21,063 bases of DNA from Chara braunii (GCA_003427395.1 BFEA01000324.1:1244090-1265152); one strand, 5' to 3'; numbered from the stretch's first letter, positions 8,761-16,291 are shown. The notes: generated by a model not told the origin, from the letters alone. Translations and numbers: made by a program.

Positions 8761-9005
8761 TTTTTCTTGGGACCGATGAGGTAGCAAAATCTGGAGAAAA
8801 TCTGCAGTGATCAGGCAAGGCTTAGGTTCAAAGGGAGAAGGCCGGTGGGCCTAAAAAGATCTATTGAAATTCAAATTGGTGAAAAAAGGGGGGGGGGAAA
8901 GAGAAACTGGGTTGGGCTATGAAGAAAGAAACAAAGAAGTGGCTGAGATAGCAGTCAGATGAATTCAGGAAAGTACTACCGTAAGTTCCATTATGGAAAG
9001 TACTA
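8761..9005. other. Unassigned sequence flanking a MITE
   Basis: No gene seen. From about 8900 the sequence (GTCAGATGAATTC then GGAAAGTACTA) is a diverged duplicate of 9240-9310. GGAAAGTACTA occurs twice (8968 and 8995), separated by 16 bp. Confidence 0.4.
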
Positions 9006-9111
9006 CCCCATATTCACCTGAATAGAATGCGGGTAATTATTGCTGTATCTGGACTGAAAGTTGCACCAAGTACAGCTATAATGACCACGTGTTCTATTCG
9101 GGTGAAGACTG
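9006..9111. mobile_element. TA-flanked MITE, copy 1 (106 bp)
   Basis: Imperfect inverted repeat flanked by TA on both sides (9004-9005, 9112-9113). Left arm CACCTGAATAGAA and right arm TTCTATTCGGGTG pair, as do the inner GCTGTA / TACAGC motifs. It is exactly as long as the copy at 9481 and shares its arms. A TA duplication is the hallmark of Tc1/mariner-type elements. The uninterrupted sequence GGAAAGTACTAGTGTCAGTATG at 9289-9310 is a paralogous empty site. No coding capacity. Confidence 0.75.
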
Positions 9112-9181
9112 TAGTGTGAGTATGCCCTCGGTGAGGGCGTTTCTGGAGAATGTCAGCGCACTAAGAGAAAAAGAAGAAAGA

Positions 9182-9183
<2 letters not shown>

Positions 9184-9226
<43 letters not shown>
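9184..9226 (+). repeat. (CAA)n microsatellite
   Basis: About 14 CAA units. They give a poly-Gln tract in one frame of a 120-codon open frame (9089-9451) that also crosses the MITE edge, so that frame is not a gene. Confidence 0.95.
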
Positions 9227-9288
9227 AGATTTGGGTGGGGGAAAAAAATGAAAAACGATTTGGCCATAATAGTGGTCAGATATGTTCT

Positions 9289-9350
9289 GGAAAGTACTAG
9301 TGTCAGTATGGCATCAGTGAGGGCCTTCCCTGACATCATTGAGCTCAATT
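9289..9350 (+). repeat. Paralogous copy of the MITE insertion site
   Basis: GGAAAGTACTAGTGTCAGTATG followed by a GAGGGC stretch matches the sequences on both sides of the 9006-9111 MITE joined together. It is the same locus before insertion, present as a local duplicate. Confidence 0.6.
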
Positions 9351-9480
9351 TAATTCTTTTCATTCATTGTTCTTCCTTGTATTTTTTGTGGCATCTGCTG
9401 GTACAATATTTCAGTTTCACATTAGGCTGGTACAGGCTACCCCCGTCATAGAAAACTGTGGATGGCGATGATAATTGCTA

Positions 9481-9586
9481 CCTTCTTCCCCCGAATACAA
9501 CGTACAGTCACTATAGCTGTATTTGGGGTATCTTTCAGTCTAAGTACAGCTATAATTAACGTACGTTGTATTCGGGGAAAACAAGG
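9481..9586. mobile_element. TA-flanked MITE, copy 2 (106 bp)
   Basis: Inverted repeat with arms CCTTCTTCCCCCGAATACAA / TTGTATTCGGGGAAAACAAG and inner TATAGCTGTA / TACAGCTATA, flanked by TA at 9479-9480 and 9587-9588. It has the same length and the same AAGTACAGCTATAAT inner motif as copy 1. Noncoding. Confidence 0.8.
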
Positions 9587-9715
9587 TAGGTTTATAGAAC
9601 GTTGTACCCTTTTCGGGGCACTTGAGATCCTGGCAGAACTCATACACTGTTTTTTTTGGGGGGGGGGAGGAAGAAAGGCCCTTCTGCAAAGCCTTTATCC
9701 CAGTGGTGGTGTCGA

Positions 9716-9905
9716 GTTGATGTAGCCCAGTGGTTAGAGCACCGGTTGGATATGCGCATTGTGGTGTGAGGTTGAGGGTTTAAAACTCCGCAGCCTTGTT
9801 CATGGACACTGGCAGGGCGTTAGAATGACACACGGCTGGACACACACCCGCTTGGGCTGACGCATGGTAAGCTATTACAGACACTGCCTTTGAACCACCC
9901 AAGGG
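9716..9905 (+). mobile_element. tRNA-derived SINE, plus strand
   Basis: An A-box-like TAGCCCAGTGG (9723-9733) and a B-box-like GGTTTAAAACT (9777-9787) are spaced as in a tRNA gene, the internal RNA polymerase III promoter used by tRNA-derived SINEs. The body downstream (CTTGGGCTGACGCATGGTAA, ACAGACACTGCCT, ACCACCCAAGGG) matches the minus-strand copy at 16610-16800, including box spacing. The B box is mutated here relative to that copy (GGTTCAAAACT). No clear poly(A) tail or target duplication was found. Confidence 0.75.
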
Positions 9906-10020
9906 TTGTCCACGGTGTTGTATGTCAGGTCTTGATACTGCGTGGGTTGCTTGTCACTGTTGCTCGTGGTTATTCTGTTGATGTCCCCAGTCTGGCATAT
10001 CACACACAGGTGCCGTTTGC
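9906..10020. other. Unassigned sequence between two tRNA-like elements
   Basis: GT-rich sequence with no recognisable feature; may be the 3' part of the preceding SINE. Confidence 0.3.
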
Positions 10021-10090
10021 GATTGTTGCTCAAATGGTAGAGGCTTCAGGTCACATGTCATAGATCATGGGTTCGAGTCAGGCTTGGGAC
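10021..10090 (+). ncRNA. tRNA-like sequence (SINE head or tRNA pseudogene)
   Basis: TTGCTCAAATGGTAGAGGC resembles a D-arm/A box and GGTTCGAGTCA (10070-10080) is a nearly perfect B box, 45 nt apart. No convincing acceptor stem closes the fold, so this is not an intact tRNA gene. It lies directly before the LINE remnant. It is probably the head of a second tRNA-derived SINE family. Confidence 0.55.
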
Positions 10091-10134
10091 TTTGGGGGGG
10101 TTCTTGTCCAACTTGGTCCGTCATCTCTTCAACG

Positions 10135-10775
10135 GACACATAGTTCCCTCTACATAGGACTCCTTTCCCAAGGAATTCTGGATCCAGTTTTGGAACCTGC
10201 TGAGAGCAGACCTTATGGATCACATTAGGGCAATCCAACGGGAAGGATCTTTTGGGGGTATGATGGGACAAGGGGTCACTACTTTGCTATACAAGAAGGG
10301 GAAGAAGGAATAAATTAGAACCTAGAGGCCGATCAAGCTCTTTCCTTTCCTCTATAAACTTGTGGCAAAAACATTAACCAGAAGACTGTTGCCGCTCATG
10401 AATCTCCTCAAACATCCTGACCAGATGGGCTTCATGCCGAACTGCAACATCCAGGATAACATACTGCTAGTCAACAAGACGATCAAAATACACCCGCCAG
10501 AGAAGGGTCCCGACAGCGGTGCTCTTTATAGACTTCGAAAAACCTATGACCACGTTGATTGGGATTTCCTGAACATGTGTCTGACAAAGGTGAACTTTGG
10601 GCCTATCTTCAGTCACTGGGTACAACTCCTTTGGGCCCATCTTCAGTCACTGGGTACAACTCCTTTGGGCCCATCTTCAGTCAGTGGGTACAACCCGTTT
10701 GGGCCCATCTTCAGTCACTGGGTCCAACTCCTTCATAGGTTGGCCTCAATGAATATCATGTTAACGGCCATTTGA
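10135..10775 (+). pseudogene. LINE reverse transcriptase, fingers and motif A
   Basis: Reverse transcriptase of a non-LTR retrotransposon, which copies element RNA into a nicked target. Visible pieces: PKEFWIQFW and RADLMDHIRAIQ (about 10165-10235), GVTTLLYKKGKKE, RPIKLFPFLYKLVAKTLTRRL (10330-10395), DQMGFMPNCNIQDNILL (10420-10470). In motif A, LFIDFEK is in one frame and TYDHVDWDFL in the next, because one A is missing from the A-run at about 10539-10543. The catalytic Asp is thus out of frame. Stops interrupt the part before 10362. A 4 x 34-bp tandem repeat (10599-10734) follows motif A. Inactive. Confidence 0.8.
10599..10734 (+). repeat. Four 34-bp tandem repeats inside the LINE reverse transcriptase
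   Basis: Units start at 10599, 10633, 10667 and 10701 and are nearly identical (GGGCCCATCTTCAGTCACTG and 14 more bases). Since 34 is not a multiple of 3, successive units are read in different frames (FGPIFSHWVQLL, then WAHLQSLGTTP, then GPSSVSGYNP, then FGPIFSHWVQLL again). Three extra units add 102 bp, so the original frame is regained. Confidence 0.95.
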
Positions 10776-11140
10776 CAGCCCCTTTTGCCCTCCAAAGATC
10801 AGTGCGCCAAGGGATCCGATAGCGCCTCTACTGTTTGTGATTGTCATGGAGGCCCTGGCCTCACTCATTAGAGCTCACTCCCAAATCCAAAAAAAGCCAA
10901 TCCCAAAGCTGCCAGACCACCTGGTCCAGATGACATCAATTTTCACAGACGACCTTACAGTGCTGATCCGAGCAGACCAGCAAAGCCTTCAACAAACATT
11001 AATGGATGTTATACATCAATTCTCGCTAGCTGCAAATATGAAGGTGAATTGGGATGCTAAAATTGAAGGATAGTGGTTGCACCCCCGTGATGACAATCCC
11101 CCTCGGGAACCACAAATCTCATGGGCTGCAAAAGAAACAG
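10776..11140 (+). pseudogene. LINE reverse transcriptase, motifs B and C
   Basis: Motif B reads SVRQG then, after loss of one G at about 10812, DPIAPLLFVIVMEALASL. Motif C is FTDDLTVLIRA (about 10948-10980), with both Asp present but the usual Ala replaced by Thr. The sequence NMKVNWDAK then reaches a TAG at 11071-11073 where the other LINE in this window has Trp (GWWLH), so it is a TGG-to-TAG nonsense mutation. WLHPRDDNPPREPQISW follows in frame. Confidence 0.8.
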
Positions 11141-11149
11141 CAAGCAGAT

Positions 11150-11700
11150 GGTTCCCCCCCCCCCCCCTCTACTCACGAGACTCCCATCTTACCACCTCTC
11201 TCGATATATCTCCTGTTGCACGCCCACTCCTTTTTTTGGGGTAAACTTAATAGTGCTGGGCCCTCTGTTGGACCACGGAGAGAACTTGGTCAACCTTGCG
11301 ATAGAGAGGTTGGGTAGGTGGCTAAGGTGGGAGAAACTGCATACATCCCTTGTGGGACGGACACTGGCAATAAACAATGCCGTCCTTGCAGCAATCTGGT
11401 ATAAGCTTGCAGCGTGCCCCCTAAACGAAAAGCAATATGCTAGACTCAAGCCTGCTCTGACAACCTTTCTGTGGAAAAACAGTGCTATAACCCAAGGAGC
11501 TATGAACGGAGTGAGATGGGATATATTGAAGAGATCCAAAGGGGGCCTAGGGATACTCGACCTGGAAAGAGAGAGCGATGCCCTGATTTTTTAAGTACTG
11601 GTCAGACTCCGCATAGGTGAAGACATACCGTGGGTGCCACTGGCCTGTTTGCAGATTGCAAATTTGGCCCCGGAGTCGCCAGAGGAAAACTAGGTGCACC
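11150..11700 (+). pseudogene. LINE reverse transcriptase, thumb region
   Basis: Reads LVNLAIERLGRWLRWEKLHT and SLVGRTLAINNAVLAAIWYK, then KPALTTFLWKNS and GVRWDILKRSKGGLGILDLE. All are standard for the region after the catalytic palm of plant L1-like elements. A TAA at about 11592 ends the frame, but homology goes on (GEDIPWVPLACLQIANLAPE), matching ALEQIARLAPEAPPT in the other LINE. A C-run at 11155-11166 marks another frame change. Beyond about 11700 only fragments with stops remain. Confidence 0.8.
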
Positions 11701-11964
11701 CCTTCCAATGGCTAAGCAATGCCCATTGGTCCATACCTGCTCCTTCATACTAGCACCGACCACCAGAGAATGAGGCGCACGCCATGAAATAGGATATATT
11801 GAAACTCCTGATGGATCTCGACCACCCACAGAATTCCCCGATCCCTTCCCTCCCCACCAGTTGGCAATGGTGGACCTGCAATGGTATGGATATGACGGCG
11901 CAGACTGAATCCCTGGGAGGTTCGAATCCACAGTCACCAATCTAAGTGCTACATGAAGTATAAA

Positions 11965-11995
11965 TGGGACGCTGGACCCGGTTTCCAGCGGGTGG
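11965..11995 (+). mobile_element. Structured retroposon, fragment S1
   Basis: GGGACGCTGGACCCGGTTTC then CAGCGGGTGGGC matches the 5' end and first hairpin (GCTGGA / TCCAGC) of the family described at 12223. The rest of the element is absent or too diverged. It lies directly after the plus-strand LINE remnant, preceded by AGTATAAAT. Confidence 0.6.
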
Positions 11996-12222
11996 GCTGG
12001 GTGCAAGACGACGACTTGGGAAGTGACAGTTCAGTCTGGGTTGGGGGAGGGAGGAACTAGTGAGTCATAGTAGGTATCTGGCGCCGGTTCCAAGGTGTAG
12101 AGGTCCCCCCCCCTCCCCTACCTCCTGCTCAGCCAATCCCCTGGATGCCAGGGTAATCAATGCTGGCAGGACTCTTCCACAATGGTTCTTGTTCTGACAT
12201 GCTGCAAATTCAATCTGTATAT
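11996..12222. other. Unassigned sequence between retroposon copies
   Basis: Contains GGAGGTAGG/CCTACCTCC-type complementary pieces around 12105-12130 and a C-run, but no recognisable gene or repeat. Confidence 0.3.
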
Positions 12223-12343
12223 GGGACGCTGGGCCCGTTTCCTAGCAGGTGATGCTCCCCACCAATAGATGGAGCCTCTCCCCAGGTGTTAGTGGTGTCT
12301 GCTCTTATCAGCACCACTAACACTGGCGGGGGTGTGAAAAAAG
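12223..12343 (+). mobile_element. Structured retroposon, copy S2
   Basis: Starts GGGACGCTGG like the other copies. Hairpin 1 is GCTGGG/CCTAGC (one G-T pair); hairpin 2 is GCTCC/GGAGC around CCCACCAATAGAT. Hairpin 3 (12286-12323) has a perfect 12-bp stem GTGTTAGTGGTG / CACCACTAACAC capped by CTG-CTCTTAT-CAG. A short A-run ends the body. AATCTGTATAT before and AATCTTATAT after (about 12357) may be a target duplication. No RNA polymerase III A/B boxes are obvious, unlike the tRNA-derived SINEs in this window. Confidence 0.75.
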
Positions 12344-12382
12344 ATCCACTGATGTGAATCTTATATTGAACAATTGTAATAA

Positions 12383-12522
12383 GGTGCGCTGGGCCCACTT
12401 CTCAGCAGGTGCTGCTCCCTACCAATAGATGGAGCCACCCTGGGATAGCTTGAGGCGACTGCTCCTACCAGCATCTCAAGCTGTCCCACGGGGCCAATTT
12501 TCTTCAAAAAAAAAAAAAAAAA
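12383..12522 (+). mobile_element. Structured retroposon, copy S3 with replaced third stem
   Basis: Hairpins 1 (GCTGGG/CTCAGC) and 2 (GCTCC/GGAGC) are kept. The third stem has a wholly different sequence, GGGATAGCTTGAG / CTCAAGCTGTCCC, which still pairs along 13 positions with one G-T, and keeps the apical CTG-CTCCTAC-CAG. It ends in a 17-nt A-run. Confidence 0.75.
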
Positions 12523-12840
12523 GAAGAGGCTGGAGTCGCCAGGCGAAGCGGTGACAAAAGTTCGCGCCAGGAAAAAGAGGCTCAGCCATACTGGCGGGTT
12601 AACCAGTGAATCTTACTCACGGACTGGTGGTTTAATTTTTGATATGCGAAAATATATGCATAAAACAACTTCATAATAATTCTCAGCCTCCCCACAAGTA
12701 GACTGGACCCTTGTGTTTTCTTTATTTAAAAAAAAAAAAAAAGAAGCTTGGTGCTGAAATCTTCCTTGTCAATCTCCATTCCCACCAGCACTGAAACCAC
12801 TAGATCCATCAAGCCACAACTTTTGGTCCTTGTTTTTTTG
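12523..12840. other. Unassigned sequence with a palindrome half-site
   Basis: Contains GGACTGGTGGTTTAAT at 12621-12636, a half of the 28-bp palindrome seen at 8534, and an A-run at 12728-12741. No gene recognised. Confidence 0.35.
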
Positions 12841-13037
12841 TTCGAGTCCCGGTTGTTGTAGAGGCTGGCCACCAGGCATATGACAGTCCCCTTTCAGTAG
12901 TTGGCCATTTCACCATCCAGATGATTTTTTTTACGGGCCCCTACGTGACTGTTTCCCGCCCTTACTCATCATTACTGTCCCTGGCGGATCCCTACTCCCA
13001 AGGTCCTACCTGAGTGGTTTTACCACCCAGGATCATC
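12840..13037 (+). mobile_element. Dispersed SINE-like body, copy 2, with B box
   Basis: GTTCGAGTCCC, a B-box-like tRNA T-arm motif at 12840-12850, is directly followed by GGTTGTTGTAGAGGCTGGCC and later GGTCCTACCTGAGTGG, matching the copies at 7949 and 16143. The A box upstream is not recognisable. This is the copy that best ties the repeat to a tRNA-derived head. Confidence 0.5.
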
Positions 13038-13068
13038 ACCCTTTTCTAGTGACCTGACCGGACAGTGN

Positions 13069-13207
13069 TTTTTTTTTTTTTTTTTTTTTAAAGACAACAT
13101 GAGAGGGTGCTAGGGGTGCTGGTAAGAGCAGACACCACTAGCACTCCCGGGGAGGCTCCATCTATTGGTGGGGAGCATCACCTGCTGGAAATCGGGTCCA
13201 GCGTCCC
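13069..13207 (-). mobile_element. Structured retroposon, copy S4, joined to the LINE 3' end
   Basis: On the minus strand it reads GGGACGCTGGACCCGATTTC, hairpin 2 GCTCC/GGAGC, and a third stem GTGCTAG / CTAGCAC with inner GTG/CAC and CTG-CTCTTAC-CAG, then a short spacer and about 20 A (13069-13089 as T on the plus strand, one N). It directly follows the 3' untranslated sequence of the minus-strand LINE in the same orientation. It may therefore be the LINE's own 3' end rather than a separate insertion. Confidence 0.75.
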
Positions 13208-13539
13208 ATTTTTTACATATCGTTGGGAATGTCTTATGCTGAGAAGACTGAGAAAACAAAAGTTAGAAAAACTGAGAAAAATTTAAGAAAGAAAAAATAG
13301 GCAAACTGAGCAATTGTCTGAGGTATCTGCCTATCTGTCTCTGCACCTTTTCCCCCATAGCACAGTGCTCTGTCTTCTAAAGAGACAGTCGGGCTCAGTG
13401 TCTTCTTACCCTTGTCTGGCTATCTACTCCATAAGGGTCGAGGGGCCGGGGCCAGGCGAGACCACTGGGGGGCACCAGCGGGTCCGTTCTTTTTCTGTCC
13501 CCTCGATTCCTGCCCTCTACTGTCCGCTGTCTCGAGCCT
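13208..13539 (-). other. 3' untranslated region of the minus-strand LINE
   Basis: Noncoding sequence from the ORF2 stop to the start of S4, ending on the coding strand in a T-rich stretch and then ATATGTAAAAAAT. The last bases resemble what precedes other copies of the structured retroposon (AGTATAAAT, TGTATAT, TGTATAAA). Confidence 0.6.
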
Positions 13540-14505
13540 CTAAAACCTGACTTCCATTGCCAAGGGATTGGGAGGAAAAGGATCTGGGAAAAACTCTGGG
13601 CCCCGCATGGGGATGCTGGGGTCTATTAATGTCCAGTCCTTGAAGGTGAGACGGTAATCTCGTGGGACTGATGCCTTCTGGTCTTCTTCTCTTGTCTGTC
13701 CATCACTGTCGTTGTCGCCCGACCACTGTACACTAGCCACCCATCCTTCTCTTGGACCGCCCAGCCATTCGTTGGCGAATTTGAAGATCTTTTCTGATAT
13801 GTCTTTGGGCCTGTGGTGTGTGTCCAACACCTGTTTCGTTTCCCGCCATCTCTGCATAATCTCAAGCTGGAAGCAGTTTTTAAATTGTTCCTTCCTTTCC
13901 TCCCCTTCAACTCTAACTCCCTCCATTGTCATTGCGCAGCGCTGCCACCATAGAACCCATAGCACCGTCCTCCTTGCCAAAGCAAACATGTTCCTTGCAT
14001 AGTTTGTGTCCTGCAGGCCTGGATGGTGGCCCAAGAGGATTGCTCTCCAGTCCCATGGCCATGGGTGGTCCGGAACCATCTGCCTCCACACCCTCTCCCA
14101 CCATCTCCATGTTAGGACTGTCGTCGGACATTGCAGGAAGACATGTTCTATTGTTTCAATTCTCCTTTGGGACGGGAAGCTTTGGAGGCAGCGAGAACAC
14201 CAGGGATGAGCCCGTCCTTGTTGTTCCAACTGAGTATGGTCAATTATCCAATTATTTGTGGGAAGACAGCGGTGGGCAATCTGCCATTGAAGGGACGTGA
14301 TTTTGACCGGTTTACACTTGTTGTCCTGAAACCATTTTATTGGGAATAGCAGCTGCCTATCTACATTGAGGTGTCGCTGCCACTTATCGATTACTACGTC
14401 CCGCACATTCCTTTTAACACGTAGCATCTTATATGTGGCTTTTACTGACAAGTTGTTAACAGTTTTTTGTCTGTTGTTTATTTGATTTGTCTTTTGTGAG
14501 GGGTG
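13540..14505 (-). pseudogene. LINE ORF2 C-terminus with zf-RVT domain
   Basis: Carries the reverse-transcriptase zinc-binding domain: SLQWQIAHRCLPTNNWI, then CSRC, ETIEHVFLQCPT and LTWRWWERVW. Counting from the Leu codon at 14451, the ligands are C85, C88, H103 and C108 (CX2C...HX4C). This domain is at the C-terminus of plant L1-like ORF2 proteins and binds nucleic acid. About 180 further residues follow, with no known domain, to a natural-looking stop at 13540-13542. This is the best preserved coding piece in the window, but being 5'-truncated it cannot act alone. Confidence 0.85.
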
Positions 14506-15063
14506 TCATTGCCATTCGGCGGGGTCCAGGGGGAGTTTTGATATTGGAGTGTCCGGGCTGTATGCTCTACGTTCATCCCCTTCCCCCAGGGTCCTGATCC
14601 TGTGAAGGGTCGCTTTGTCAATCCGTTCGAAAGGCGCTCCACTGCCAATTAGTTCTCCCTTTCTCCCCACCCTGTACCATTCTACCCACACGTCTGCCTG
14701 CTGCTCAAGGTGAACTTGTCCCACCCGGTGGGATTCTCCCTCCTTTGTTACCCAGTCCCCTTCCTGTATTTTTGGACCTCTATGCAGGATGGGTCGCCAG
14801 GCTAGAGGGAGTGCCTCTACAATCTCCCCCAGCGATTCCTCAATGTTTCGACAGTATCTCAATTTGTCTTTCATTTGGTCCGGATCTTTCCAGTCCTTGC
14901 GTTCCCCATCCCAGAGGTCCCCTACTCTCATTACCCCCCTTTTTACCCATCCTTTCCACGGGGGATCCGAACTGCAAAAAAATTGGCTTCGAGAGTTGGT
15001 AATCCAACAATTTCCAAAGAGGGGTTGCCTCATTATTTCCTCCCATCTTTCGGGGGCCGGGCG
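14506..15063 (-). pseudogene. LINE ORF2, region between thumb and zf-RVT
   Basis: Continues in frame from the previous segment, about 185 codons, with W-rich sequence (PPWKGWVKRGVMRVGDLWDG, LPLAWRPILHRG, DVWVEWYRVGRKGELI) typical of the poorly conserved linker of plant LINE ORF2 proteins. No separate function is assigned. It ends in an in-frame TGA (14506-14508), with the frame staying open beyond. Confidence 0.7.
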
Positions 15064-15600
15064 CTACGGGAGGGGTAGAGCTCTCCATATTTTTATTATT
15101 CGCGGCCAAAAATCATCCTTTGTCCCCTCTATTGTTTCTGTCCCCCGTGCTCTTCTTGGTACTTTGCAATAGCGGTCGTCCAACCAGCATAGAGGATCTA
15201 CCGTTGGTGGGGCTTCCGGTGCAAGTCGGGCAATTTGTTCCAGGGCCAATGGTCTCCAAAGGAGTGGAAAGACCAGGATCAAACACAGGATCCATTGTAG
15301 GCATAGTGCCTGTATTTGGGTCATCGGATCCAGGATACCCAGACCCCCTTGGACTTTGGGTTGTATCACCGAGTCCCAGGCCACCCGACTGATGGTCGTT
15401 GCGTTTTCGCTGTCACCTCTCCATAGGTAGGCCGCCACCTTTCTCTTTAAGGATTTTTCGGCCGTTTTGCTAAGGGGCCACAAGACCAATTTGTACCATA
15501 GGGTGGTCAGTACTACATTATTAATCACTAGAGCCCTCCCAAAAAGTGATGTGTGTTTGTGATTCTATTGGAGGAGCTTTTGGAGTGCCGGAGATGCGAG
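15064..15600 (-). pseudogene. LINE ORF2, thumb region
   Basis: Continues HTSLFGRALVINNVVLTTLW then YKLVLWPLS, KRKVAAYLWRGD, RVAWDSVIQPKVQGGLGILD and ALEQIARLAPEAPPT, matching the thumb segment of the plus-strand LINE piece by piece. It ends at an in-frame TAG (15064-15066). The next open stretch is in the same frame, so this is a nonsense mutation and not the gene's end. Confidence 0.8.
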
Positions 15601-15959
15601 CCACTTATCATTCTCAGTCGGGCAGCCTTTTGCAGGACCCGCACAGGTTCGTCCAGGTCCAACCATGTAATCTCAGGAAGTTCCGGTGGGCGGCCCCCTT
15701 GTTGGTGAAGCCACCAGCCAAGCGTTTTTTGTCCCCAGTTTACTGCCATATCCGATAGTAAGCAGAAGCGATCCATTAGCCGCTGGATTTCTTCCATGTT
15801 GGAGGGTGAGGCCTCGACCATAATTGTCAAGCCGTCTGCAAACAGAGAGCATACCGGAATGGCTTCTTCTGGTATGCCTGCGATTTGGATCCTCTGTAGG
15901 CTTTTGCTGTGCCTGAGGTTGGCTGCCAGGGCTCCCTCACTAGCCGTGATTGAAGCATG
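15528..15959 (-). pseudogene. LINE reverse transcriptase, motif C region
   Basis: Reads EGALAANLRHSKSLQRIQIA then PVCSLFADGLTIMVEAS, LMDRFCLLSDMAVNWGQKTL and GWWLHQQ. This is the palm C motif region of a non-LTR reverse transcriptase. The catalytic FADD is FADG here (15831-15842), so the second metal-binding Asp is lost. The homology starts abruptly after a stop at 15960-15962, marking the 5' truncation. A frameshift near 15600-15620 moves the coding into the frame used by the rest of the element. A TAG near 15570 replaces a Trp present in the plus-strand LINE. Confidence 0.8.
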
Positions 15960-16029
15960 TTAGAGAGATCCTACCCAATTCTACGTGATCAATCTCCCAC
16001 AGCCCTGTCGGCATACCCACAATTTTTAA

Positions 16030-16113
16030 GCTTTCTCCGTTATCAGGTATTGAACCCCAAACCTTGTTCTTATCGTTAATCATCTTAACCCACTGAGCTG
16101 CACCCCCTCCCCT
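16030..16113 (-). mobile_element. tRNA-derived SINE head, minus strand
   Basis: On the minus strand CAGCTCAGTGG (16090-16100, A box) and GGTTCAATACC (16046-16056, matching the B-box consensus GGTTCRANNCC fully) have tRNA-like spacing. Downstream the body continues toward about 15960, where the minus-strand LINE begins. It differs in sequence from the SINE at 9716, so it is probably a separate family. Confidence 0.65.
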
Positions 16114-16142
16114 TTTTTTTCCCTTATCTTTTAAAAAGCCCA

Positions 16143-16291
16143 GGGTGTTGTGGAGGCCAATGACCAGACCCACAGTGATTGCTGGCAGCGGGCAGCCAAT
16201 CATTGTCCTGACAGGGTGGGGCCACCTCCCAACCCATCCTCACGTCAATACTCCTAGCGCACCCCCGATCCCTACTATCCTACCTCAGTGT
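16143..16291 (+). mobile_element. Dispersed SINE-like body, copy 3
   Basis: GGGTGTTGTGGAGGCCAATGAC, CAGCCAATCATTGTCCTGAC, CAATACTCCTAGCGCACCCC and ATCCTACCTCAGTGTAG align with the copy at 7949 across its length and with 12851 at both ends. It is oriented away from the minus-strand tRNA head at 16030-16113. No tail is visible. Confidence 0.5.

Larger units (their letters stand above)
10135..11964 (+). mobile_element. Decayed LINE, plus strand
   Basis: Reverse transcriptase homology runs from about 10135 to about 11690 in several frames. It is clearly the same family as the minus-strand LINE at 13.2-15.96 kb: both have NW-x(5-6)-GW-WLH after the catalytic domain and INN-x-V-L-x(3)-WYKL in the thumb region. 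There is no endonuclease domain, so the copy is 5'-truncated or deleted. The C-terminal zf-RVT part is not visible, so 3' sequence has been lost too. It ends against a fragment of the short structured retroposon at 11965. Confidence 0.8.
13208..15959 (-). mobile_element. 5'-truncated LINE, minus strand
   Basis: An L1-like plant LINE from just before reverse transcriptase motif C to the end of ORF2 and a 3' UTR of about 330 bp (13208-13539). The endonuclease and the first half of the RT are missing, as expected from incomplete reverse transcription. Most of the remaining ORF2 (about 15600 to 13540) is one frame broken by only three stops, so the copy is younger than the plus-strand LINE. It is followed by the structured element S4 and a poly(A) run. 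No target duplication was identified. Confidence 0.85.

Noticed and set aside
9089-9451. Poly-Gln protein
   Set aside because: The Gln tract is a (CAA)n microsatellite and the frame includes a MITE end.
12223-12343. Hammerhead or HDV-type ribozyme in the structured retroposon
   Set aside because: The hammerhead core (CTGATGA...GAAA) is absent, and no P1 pairing for an HDV-like fold could be found in all copies.
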